From positions 66,901-130,900 of the forward strand of contig JAFGGI010000042.1 in NCBI GenBank assembly GCA_016930635.1: a stretch of DNA of 64,000 nucleotides, in the 5' to 3' direction. Below the pieces are notes generated by a model. It made no database searches and was not told where the DNA came from. It saw only the letters and a program-made list of their open reading frames with translations. Below, in pieces: positions 8,247 through 15,755 of this stretch. Positions within the stretch are counted from its first letter, which is position 1, and every line of letters begins with the position of its first letter. The DNA comes from Sedimentisphaerales bacterium (lineage in GTDB: Bacteria; Planctomycetota; Phycisphaerae; Sedimentisphaerales; UBA12454). The position numbers and the translations under genes are program-made.

Positions 8247-10055
8247 TTGAAACTGACTGATTATGTTGTTCATTTCCTGACAGAACAGGGAGTCAAACAC
8301 GTCTTTGGAGTAACAGGCGGTGCTGCAGTACATCTATTCGATTCGGCTTACAGGAATCCGAAAATTACGCCGGTGTTTACACATCATGAACAGGCTGCTT
8401 CGTTCGCAGTTGAGGCTTATTCACGCGTAAATAATAAGATGGGAGCTGGTTTTTTTACTACAGGTCCGGGCGGTACTAATGCTATTACCGGCTTATGTGC
8501 GGCCTGGCTTGACTCGGTGCCGTGTATTTATATTTCCGGCCAGACACGGTTAGAGCATTCGACACGGAACAAGCCTTTCAGGCAGCTCGGCAGTCAGCAG
8601 ATAGATATTGTTTCGGTAGTTGAGCCTCTTACGAAATATGCGGTTATGGTGGAAGATGCGAAGATGATAAAATATGAAATGCAAAAGGCTGCCTATATCG
8701 CCAAGACGGGCAGACCTGGTCCGGTCTGGGTAGATATTCCTTTGAATTTTCAGTGGACCTTTATAGAGCCTGACGAAATCCCAGGTTTCGACCCTTCTTC
8801 TATGAAGGAAAAAACATTGTCAGAGAGCCAGATAGAAGACTGTATTGAGAAGTGCTATGAACTTATTATAACCTCTAAAAGGCCGATGATATTAGCCGGT
8901 TACGGGATCAGGCTGGGCGGAGCAACAGAGGAATTCAAAACATTTATCAGGAAAACACAGATACCTTTCCTGTCAACGTGGAACGCAAGCGATATTTTAC
9001 CAACCGATGATAAACTGTATATGGGCAGATCCGGTATTGCCGGGCAGAGAGGAGCTAATCTTGCGGTTCAAAACTGTGATTTGCTGATAAGTATAGGTTC
9101 GCATTTGAGTATCCCTATGACGGGCACTAATTACGGTGCCTTTGCACGGGAAGCTAAAATAGTAATGGTAGATATTGACCGTGTAGAGCTGGAAAATGAA
9201 ACTGTGAAGGTACATCTGCCGATACGGCTCGATGTTAAGGTGTTTTTAGAGAAGATGATGCTTAAATGGAACGAGCATAAGCCCAAACAGATAGCTATGT
9301 GGCATGATAAGTGCAGTAAATACAAAACGTATAATGCGCCCCCTGCCGAGTGGAGAGAGCAAAAAGAATTTGTTAATCCGTATATTTTCCTGGATACGCT
9401 GTCCGATGAACTGGCTGGTGATGAGGTTATCTGTATCGACGGCGGCGGGACAGTATTATATATGTCATTTCAGGGGATGAAGATCAAGGCCGGTCAGCGT
9501 TTAATAGTTTCGGCAGGTATCGGGGCTATGGGTTCTGCTATTCCGGAGAGTATCGGGGCATGTTTTGCTAATGACTGCAAACGCACGATATGTCTCAACG
9601 GCGACGGCAGCATGCAGTTCAACATTCAGGAACTGCAAACAATACTTCATCATAATCTTCCAATAAAAATATTCGTCTTTAACAATGATGGATACCTGGC
9701 TATTCGTCATACGCAGGATGGATTCCTGGAAAGCCGATATGCAGGGTCAGATGCCAAAGGCGGTTTGAGCCTGCCTGATTTCAAAAAAATCGCAAGTGCC
9801 TACGGTATAAAGTCGGTACAGATAAATACACATCAGGAAATAAAAGAAAAACTCAAAACGGTATTAGAAGATACAGGACCGGTTGTATGCGAGATAATGG
9901 TTTCAAATACGCAGCAGCTTATACCTCATATGGGTTTTACTCAAAGAAGTGACGGCACTTATGCAGCAAAACCATTGGAGGATATGGAGCCTTTACTCAG
10001 TCGGGCCGAGTTCCTTGAAAATATGATAGTTAAACCTTTAACTGAAGAAAAATAA
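8247..10055 (+). CDS. Thiamine-diphosphate lyase/synthase, acetolactate-synthase (IlvB)-like
   Basis: Single-chain thiamine-diphosphate enzyme of 602 residues with the three-domain acetohydroxyacid-synthase layout: N-terminal pyrimidine-binding domain with the catalytic Glu E48 (THHEQA), central Rossmann-like domain, C-terminal domain with GDGS (about 452-455) and NN (about 479-480). The start is TTG, supported by CGGAG seven bases upstream. Relatives include acetolactate synthases and the branched-sugar enzyme YerE, which adds an acetyl unit from pyruvate to a 4-keto sugar. Since the window also has the CDP-3,6-dideoxyhexose genes, a YerE-like role is an attractive inference, but no substrate-specific residue was identified. 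Confidence 0.85.
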   Translation: MKLTDYVVHFLTEQGVKHVFGVTGGAAVHLFDSAYRNPKITPVFTHHEQAASFAVEAYSRVNNKMGAGFFTTGPGGTNAITGLCAAWLDSVPCIYISGQTRLEHSTRNKPFRQLGSQQIDIVSVVEPLTKYAVMVEDAKMIKYEMQKAAYIAKTGRPGPVWVDIPLNFQWTFIEPDEIPGFDPSSMKEKTLSESQIEDCIEKCYELIITSKRPMILAGYGIRLGGATEEFKTFIRKTQIPFLSTWNASDILPTDDKLYMGRSGIAGQRGANLAVQNCDLLISIGSHLSIPMTGTNYGAFAREAKIVMVDIDRVELENETVKVHLPIRLDVKVFLEKMMLKWNEHKPKQIAMWHDKCSKYKTYNAPPAEWREQKEFVNPYIFLDTLSDELAGDEVICIDGGGTVLYMSFQGMKIKAGQRLIVSAGIGAMGSAIPESIGACFANDCKRTICLNGDGSMQFNIQELQTILHHNLPIKIFVFNNDGYLAIRHTQDGFLESRYAGSDAKGGLSLPDFKKIASAYGIKSVQINTHQEIKEKLKTVLEDTGPVVCEIMVSNTQQLIPHMGFTQRSDGTYAAKPLEDMEPLLSRAEFLENMIVKPLTEEK

Positions 10056-10065
10056 GAGATATAAA

Positions 10066-10788
10066 ATGGCAGAGATAAATTTACTCGACCTGTACCCGCA
10101 TTCGAAACGGCCCATAGAAGAAAGGGGCAAAAAAATACTGGCCGGGGCAGGACAAATCGCGATAAAGGATGAAGAATTAGATAATACCGATATCTTTTTG
10201 GAGCATAAAATGCTGACCATAGCAAGGCGGTTCGGCAAGGAATATTTTGACGGTGACCGCCTTTACGGCTACGGAGGGTATTATTATGATCCGCGTTTCT
10301 GGACGGATACGGTTAAAAAGTTCAGCGAGCACTATAAGCTAACCGAGAAATCCTCTGTTCTGGATGTCGGCTGTGCTAAAGGATTTATGTTATATGATTT
10401 TAAAAAGCTCCTGCCGCAGCTGACGGTGGCGGGTATAGATATTTCCCAATATGCACATGATAATGCTATTGAGGAAATAAAACCATTTATTACAGTTGGC
10501 AACGCAAAGAAATTACCTTATGATGATAACTCGTTCGATGTGGTAATTTCTATAAATACAATCGACCACCTGCCGCAGGAAGAATGCAAACAGGCGCTGA
10601 GTGAAATTCAGCGGGTGGCTAAAAGAAATGCGTTTATTTCGGTAAATGCCTGGCGAAATGAAGAAGAAAAAGAGCGAATGGCGAAATGGAACGTAACTGC
10701 TCTTACCTGTATGCATATCGACGACTGGAAAAAATTATTTTCTGATGTAGAATATACCGGCGATTACTGGTGGTTTATCGCGGACTAA
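10066..10788 (+). CDS. Class I SAM-dependent methyltransferase (paralogue B)
   Basis: Methyltransferase of 240 residues, clearly paralogous to the gene at 2049-2708: shared EERG, FGKEYFDGDR, YGYGGY, DPRFW, SSVLDVG, GNAKKLP, SFDVVISINT and final YTGDYWWFI. It carries about 20 extra residues near positions 25-45 that the other copy lacks. Motif I is LDVGCAKG. It closes the carbon-metabolism module ten bases after the lyase stop. Two copies acting on successive or alternative intermediates would fit, but substrates are unknown. Confidence 0.85.
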   Translation: MAEINLLDLYPHSKRPIEERGKKILAGAGQIAIKDEELDNTDIFLEHKMLTIARRFGKEYFDGDRLYGYGGYYYDPRFWTDTVKKFSEHYKLTEKSSVLDVGCAKGFMLYDFKKLLPQLTVAGIDISQYAHDNAIEEIKPFITVGNAKKLPYDDNSFDVVISINTIDHLPQEECKQALSEIQRVAKRNAFISVNAWRNEEEKERMAKWNVTALTCMHIDDWKKLFSDVEYTGDYWWFIAD

Positions 10789-10832
10789 TATCCGTATCCG
10801 GCATAAAGGAATATGCGAGTTAAGGAGGCATC

Positions 10833-11708
10833 ATGGACACGAAGGAACTGAAAAAAGCAAATTATGAAACAGCGGCTATTGATGTTATCAGGCCTGCTGC
10901 CAAACTTTGCGCTTATGAGCATCTCGATGAAGAGCATATAAGGTCAATGTACCACTGGGAAAAGGACATTACCATTATGGTGACCTGCTATAATGAGAAA
11001 GCAAATATTATCACGACACTGGAGACCATTATTGCAGCACTTAATCAGAGCCATCTTAGCTGGGAGATCATTATTATTGACGATGCCTCGATTGATTCAT
11101 CCGTAGAATGTGTAAGTGAATTTATTTCCAAACATCCTTCATACGATATCAAATTAAAGGTACGGACAGAAAATCGCGGGCTGGCACAGAATTATGCGGA
11201 CGGCATTTTTATGGCCAGGGGTAGATATTATAAACTTATCAGCGGTGACGGCGGAGAACCGCTGGAGACATTCGTTACGATCTTTAATGCTGTGGGCAAA
11301 GCCGATATAGTTATCCCCTACTACACCAAAATAGAGGGACGCTCTTTAGGAAGAAAGATAGTTTCCAGAACTTATGTGCTGCTTGTCAATTTCTTAAGCG
11401 GCCATAAAGTAAAATACTATAACGGCGGACCGGTAATCTCCACTTATAATCTTATGCGATCCTATAGTAAATGCCACGGTTTCAGTTTTCAGGCAGATAC
11501 TGTTACCCGTTTGCTGGATGAGGGCATGAGCTACATAGAAGTGCCGGTTATGTCATATGAACGTCTCGAGGAAGGAAAATCGACGGCTTTTCAGTTAAGG
11601 AATTTCTTGTCTGTCAGTAAGTTGTTCATTGATTTAACTCTCAGGCGTTTAAGCAGAATATATCATCGCCATTTGAAGAAAAGCAAAGCTGTTAATTCGG
11701 CGCGTTAA
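10833..11708 (+). CDS. Family 2 glycosyltransferase (GT-A)
   Basis: GT2 of 291 residues. The N-terminal nucleotide-sugar domain begins TIMVTCYNE (about residue 46), followed by IIIIDDASIDSS; a later SGDGG takes the place of the usual DxD. No C-terminal membrane helices are obvious, so it is probably cytoplasmic or peripheral. AAGGAGG stands four bases before the ATG. It resembles dolichyl-phosphate-mannose-synthase-like transferases and sits upstream of a GtrA-type protein, so it may load a polyprenyl-phosphate sugar donor for flipping and use by the membrane GT-C proteins further downstream. Confidence 0.82.
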   Translation: MDTKELKKANYETAAIDVIRPAAKLCAYEHLDEEHIRSMYHWEKDITIMVTCYNEKANIITTLETIIAALNQSHLSWEIIIIDDASIDSSVECVSEFISKHPSYDIKLKVRTENRGLAQNYADGIFMARGRYYKLISGDGGEPLETFVTIFNAVGKADIVIPYYTKIEGRSLGRKIVSRTYVLLVNFLSGHKVKYYNGGPVISTYNLMRSYSKCHGFSFQADTVTRLLDEGMSYIEVPVMSYERLEEGKSTAFQLRNFLSVSKLFIDLTLRRLSRIYHRHLKKSKAVNSAR

Positions 11709-11734
11709 TTCAAAATCTTTTTGGAATTCCCTGA

Positions 11735-13171
11735 ATGAAAATAGTAATAGCACAGCCTAATTATGCATGGTTCAGCAAGAGGGTATGGAAAATGCCCCCT
11801 TATACGCTGGTTCTGCTCAATGCCTGTCTTGATAAAAAACTCTATGATGTAGAACTGTTCGACCCGAATTACAATAATATGAGCGAGGAGGAGGTCTTTA
11901 ATTTTTTCAAAAAAAGTCAGGCTGATGTTGTCGGCGTCAGTTCTGTCTCAACCGAGTATATACAGGCAGCAAGGAAAATGAACAGCGTTATCAAAAAAGC
12001 ACTGCCAAATACGATATTAATCCAGGGTGGTATTATCCCGACGGTAATACTCGATATCGCAATGAAAGATTTTAATGTCGATTACTGGATTGTCGGTGAA
12101 GGAGAATTTTCATTTCCAAAGCTACTGGCAGAGCTCAAAAAAGAAAAGCCTGATCTGTCTTCAATCGAGGGGCTGGCATACTGGGATAACGGTGAGGCGA
12201 AAATCAATCCGAAAGGCGATTTTATTCAAGACCTGGATTCTGTGCCATATCCCGATTACGGCAATCTCAACTTACTGAACTACGGCAATCAGGTACTTAA
12301 ATATTCGCCCGGGCTTTTGCCCAGACAATATCCCTATGCGGTTACTCTGACATCAAGGGGATGTCCGTATAAATGTATTTTCTGTGCGGCCTCTACGGTG
12401 AGCGGCAGGAAAATCCGCCTGCGAAGTGCAGAAAATATTCTCGGTGAAATCGATGCTCTGTATGAGGCAGGGATACGGGAAATTATATTTCTTGATGACC
12501 ATTTTCTCGGGAGCCGAAAACGCGCTATAGAATTGATGAACGGGTTGGGCGAGCGTAAATACGATCTGACATGGAAGTGCGGGAACCTGGCGATTAATCA
12601 TCTCGATAGAGAAATTATTGAACTAATGAAAGCTACCGGCAGTTATCAGATGACACTATCCATAGAGTCCGGGAACCAGTTCGTTCTGGATAATATAATA
12701 AAGAAACCAATAAAGCTGGATACAGTGCCCGGGGTTCTGGATATGGTAAAGTCGTTCGGGTTCGAAGTAATAGTTAATTTTATTCTGGGGTTTCCCGGCG
12801 AGACGTGGGAGCAGATAAGAGAGACGTTCCGATTCGCAGAAAGTCTTAACGTCGATATAGTCAATTTTCATCTGGCAACACCGCTGCCCAAAACGGAATT
12901 GATGGAGCTGTGTATTAAGACCGATTCTTTGCCGGCGGATTTCGATATCGAGGAGAACGCTGCCTGCGGTTACGGTAAAGGTATAATCAGCACAAAGGAA
13001 TTTTCGCCGGCAGAACTTGAGATACTGCGGGCATTCGAGTGGGATCGTATTAATTTCGCCACTGCCCAACGCCGTGAGGCGATTGCCAAAATAGAAGGTA
13101 TTACAATGGAGGAGTTGGAACAATGGCGGATGAACACGCGGAGGAGATGCGGCGTTAACGTTGTTGCGTAA
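11735..13171 (+). CDS. Radical SAM protein with N-terminal cobalamin-binding-like domain
   Basis: 478 residues: N-terminal B12-binding-like Rossmann domain (about 1-150, including VGVSS and IQGG), then a radical SAM domain with the cluster ligands C210, C214 and C217 in RGCPYKCIFC, and an Elp3-like barrel (FLDDHFLG, SIESGN, FILGFPGET). The classical DxHxxG cobalamin motif is not visible. Relatives are the P-methylase/BchE/hopanoid-type class B proteins, often C-methylases. One of three such genes in the window. Target unknown; a sugar or lipid carbon is plausible given the locus. Confidence 0.85.
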   Translation: MKIVIAQPNYAWFSKRVWKMPPYTLVLLNACLDKKLYDVELFDPNYNNMSEEEVFNFFKKSQADVVGVSSVSTEYIQAARKMNSVIKKALPNTILIQGGIIPTVILDIAMKDFNVDYWIVGEGEFSFPKLLAELKKEKPDLSSIEGLAYWDNGEAKINPKGDFIQDLDSVPYPDYGNLNLLNYGNQVLKYSPGLLPRQYPYAVTLTSRGCPYKCIFCAASTVSGRKIRLRSAENILGEIDALYEAGIREIIFLDDHFLGSRKRAIELMNGLGERKYDLTWKCGNLAINHLDREIIELMKATGSYQMTLSIESGNQFVLDNIIKKPIKLDTVPGVLDMVKSFGFEVIVNFILGFPGETWEQIRETFRFAESLNVDIVNFHLATPLPKTELMELCIKTDSLPADFDIEENAACGYGKGIISTKEFSPAELEILRAFEWDRINFATAQRREAIAKIEGITMEELEQWRMNTRRRCGVNVVA

Positions 13172-13194
13172 GCTAAAAGGAGTTACCTTTCCGT

Positions 13195-13704
13195 ATGAAA
13201 ATCCTTCTTTTCTGTATCGCGTTATTTTTTCTGGCAACTACTTTAAGTATCGGAATAATTAAAATGTTTCGGATCAGCAATCAGCTTATCGTGATGCTGG
13301 CCGTTTTTTTTATGACTTTAGCAGCTGGACTGGGGGCCTGTTATTTATTAAATGAACAATACAGTTTCTTGCCTGCCGGGTTCTGGGAGAATCTGCAGGT
13401 TCTGATATTTTATTTGCCGGTGATGTTCGGCTTTATTTTTACCTATGTGGGCCTGGGCGATGACAGCCCTTCTATGACTATGGCGGCATTTGTCGAGCAT
13501 CGCAAAGACGAAGGCTGCAGTCTGGATGAATTCAAAGAAATTATGAACGATGATATTTTAATTATGTCAAGACTAAGGACTATGACCAAAAGCCGGATGA
13601 TCGTTCTTGATGGTGATAGATACAAAATAACCAAAAAAGGAAAAGTACTTTTTCTGCTGCTTACATTCTGGCCCAAAATCTTGAAACTAAAAGCCGAAGG
13701 ATAG
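13195..13704 (+). CDS. Membrane protein with cytoplasmic winged-helix-like tail
   Basis: Not recognised as a named family. 169 residues: hydrophobic segments at about 3-20, 30-50 and 65-83, then a soluble part with SLDEFKEIM (about 107-115), a helix, and YKITKKGKVLF that reads like the wing and last helix of a winged-helix fold. The following gene begins with the same plan (three hydrophobic segments, MSKKEIL, NGRYYPGK, LFLFWVFEFLK), so the two appear related. AAGGAG lies 12 bases before the start. Role perhaps in anchoring or regulating the GtrA-type protein; this is inference. Confidence 0.7.
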   Translation: MKILLFCIALFFLATTLSIGIIKMFRISNQLIVMLAVFFMTLAAGLGACYLLNEQYSFLPAGFWENLQVLIFYLPVMFGFIFTYVGLGDDSPSMTMAAFVEHRKDEGCSLDEFKEIMNDDILIMSRLRTMTKSRMIVLDGDRYKITKKGKVLFLLLTFWPKILKLKAEG

Positions 13705-13708
13705 ATAT

Positions 13709-14665
13709 ATGCTCTCGCCTGATTCGCCTTTATTAGTATTAACTCCGATCATTGGTTTTGCGGCCGGTGTGCTTGTTCATATAATTTTACTGCGGCTGAA
13801 AAAATCTTTACCAAACATTATCTGTATAATTGCAGGGTTTGTCGTTGGGCTGCCGATAGCTGTATTTATTACGCTGGGCTCTTTCAGCTCGGAGGAAATC
13901 TGCCTTGATCTCTTTGCATCTTTAATCATTAACGCAACTGCTTTTTGTGCTCTTTGGTACTGCTATTTTCATTTCGTAAATATTACCGTGGTTTCTCTGC
14001 GTATCCGTGTCCTGGACGATTTGTACCGATGCGATACAGGAATGTCAAAGAAAGAGATTCTGGGCCGTTACAACGCAGGCGATATAATTACTAACAGGGC
14101 GCAAAGAATGGTAATAAGCAATCAGCTGCTGGAAAAAAATGGGCGATACTATCCCGGCAAAAATAAAATCTTTCTTTTTCTCTTCTGGGTCTTTGAATTT
14201 CTTAAATACACAATATTAGGTCAGGGCAACCAGTTCATTCCCGCAGAGTATCGGCGAAAACCTACATTGTTGGAAATATGTGTTCTGTTCTGGCAGAACC
14301 AGTTTTTAAGATTTTTGTGTATAGGTGTGATAAATACTATTTTCGGCTACAGTATGTATGCAGCACTGGTACTGATCGGACTCAACTATCATCTGGCTCT
14401 AACGGCAGGTACCATCCTGGCAGTATTGTTTAACTATTATACTAACGGAAGATTTGTATTTCTCAATAAAGGCAGGATAGTACTATTAAAGTTTATTCTG
14501 CTGAACATAGTTCTATATTTTTTCAATTTGGTGCTGCTTACCATTTTTGTTGATTATATAGGAGCCGGGAAATTAATCAGCCAGGCTATTATTGTACCGA
14601 TTATAATCGTCACTTCATTTATTATAAATAAGTTATGGGTATTTCGTAAAAAGACTGTAAATTAG
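13709..14665 (+). CDS. GtrA-like membrane protein with extra N-terminal domain
   Basis: 318 residues. The C-terminal part (about 198-318) is a GtrA domain with four hydrophobic segments and the marks FLCIGVINT, FNYYTNGRFVF and INKLWVF; GtrA proteins move polyprenyl-linked sugars across the inner membrane or assist that step. The first 190 residues are an added region with three hydrophobic segments and a winged-helix-like cytoplasmic part, similar in plan to the whole protein encoded just upstream. Usual GtrA proteins have only about 120-150 residues, so this is a fusion. Works plausibly with the GT2 at 10833 and the GT-C proteins at 15756 and 17975. Confidence 0.8.
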   Translation: MLSPDSPLLVLTPIIGFAAGVLVHIILLRLKKSLPNIICIIAGFVVGLPIAVFITLGSFSSEEICLDLFASLIINATAFCALWYCYFHFVNITVVSLRIRVLDDLYRCDTGMSKKEILGRYNAGDIITNRAQRMVISNQLLEKNGRYYPGKNKIFLFLFWVFEFLKYTILGQGNQFIPAEYRRKPTLLEICVLFWQNQFLRFLCIGVINTIFGYSMYAALVLIGLNYHLALTAGTILAVLFNYYTNGRFVFLNKGRIVLLKFILLNIVLYFFNLVLLTIFVDYIGAGKLISQAIIVPIIIVTSFIINKLWVFRKKTVN

Positions 14666-14677
14666 AAGGCTGATAAA

Positions 14678-15709
14678 ATGAAAGCTGCAGTTCTATATAA
14701 AAGCGGATTAGTCGTTGAAGATAATATAGAAATCCCCCCTCTCGGCGATGGACAGGTCCTGGTAAAGGTTGCCTATAGCGGGATCTGTCACAGCCAGTTA
14801 ATGGAGATTCGCGGGTTTCGCGGAGAGGATAAATATCTGCCTCATCTTTTAGGTCATGAAGGTTCGGGAATCGTAGTTGATATCGGCAAAAAGGTAACTA
14901 AAGTAAAACCAGATGACCCGGTGATCCTGACATGGATAAAAGGCGAAGGAATAGAGGCGGGAGGCTGTAAATATCGAAAAGGTAAAACCGTTATCAATGC
15001 AGGGGCTGTGACAACTTTGAATGAATATGCGGTAGTTTCGGAGAACCGCTGTGTAAAACTTCCAAAAGGTGTCCCCTTAAATGTGGCAGTTCTTTTCGGC
15101 TGTGCTATCCCTACAGGTGCGGGTATTGTGTTTAACGAAATAAATCCTGAAGAAAAAAGCAGTATAGCAATATTCGGGCTGGGCGGTATAGGATTAAGCG
15201 CACTGATGGCAGTTGAGTCATTTGACTGCAGTAAAGTTATTGCAGTCGATATTGAAGAGAATAAATTAAAATTAGCCAAAGAGTTCGGAGCTACACACTG
15301 TATCAACGGCAATAAAAAAGACCCAGTAAAAGAAATTATGCAGATTACCGAAGGGGCTGGTGTAGATTACAGCGTAGAGGCGGCAGGAGTTGTCTCGAGT
15401 ATTGAACAGGCTTTCGAGTCTGTCAGGACAAAAGGAGGATTATGTGTATTTGCCACACACCCTAAGGCAGGCGATAAGATCAAACTCGAGCCGCACGCTC
15501 TTATCTCGGGCAAACAAATCAGGGGAAGCTGGGGAGGAGCATCATGTCCCGATAAAGACATTCCGCGTTTTGCCAGGCTTTACACGGACGGCAAGCTGCC
15601 GCTGGAAAAGCTCCTGAGCCATTCATATTGCCTGGATGACGTAAATTGTGCTTTTGATGATTTAGAGAATCGCAAAGTTGCAAGAGCGATTATTAATATA
15701 ACGGAATAA
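14678..15709 (+). CDS. Zinc-type alcohol dehydrogenase (MDR superfamily)
   Basis: Medium-chain dehydrogenase of 343 residues. The catalytic zinc site is seen as C36-H in SGICHSQ and GHEGSG near residue 66. The NAD domain has GLGGIG (about 165-170) and the acidic end VDIEENK. The structural-zinc four-cysteine lobe is missing: the equivalent stretch is GGCKYRKG, with one Cys. Closest in look to class III/S-hydroxymethyl-type dehydrogenases. In this run it could oxidise or reduce an alcohol or aldehyde made by the aldolase/lyase module, but that is inference. Confidence 0.85.
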   Translation: MKAAVLYKSGLVVEDNIEIPPLGDGQVLVKVAYSGICHSQLMEIRGFRGEDKYLPHLLGHEGSGIVVDIGKKVTKVKPDDPVILTWIKGEGIEAGGCKYRKGKTVINAGAVTTLNEYAVVSENRCVKLPKGVPLNVAVLFGCAIPTGAGIVFNEINPEEKSSIAIFGLGGIGLSALMAVESFDCSKVIAVDIEENKLKLAKEFGATHCINGNKKDPVKEIMQITEGAGVDYSVEAAGVVSSIEQAFESVRTKGGLCVFATHPKAGDKIKLEPHALISGKQIRGSWGGASCPDKDIPRFARLYTDGKLPLEKLLSHSYCLDDVNCAFDDLENRKVARAIINITE

Positions 15710-15755
15710 AATTTAGTTTGATTAATCACAGGAAAAGCATAAAAATATTTGCTCA

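Noticed and set aside
8247-10055. Firm naming as ilvB or yerE
   Set aside because: Thiamine motifs are clear but no residue seen separates these functions, and no ilvN partner or yerF is next to it.
12656-13237. 193-codon minus-strand open frame
   Set aside because: Antisense to the radical SAM gene and the start of the next membrane protein; no motif.
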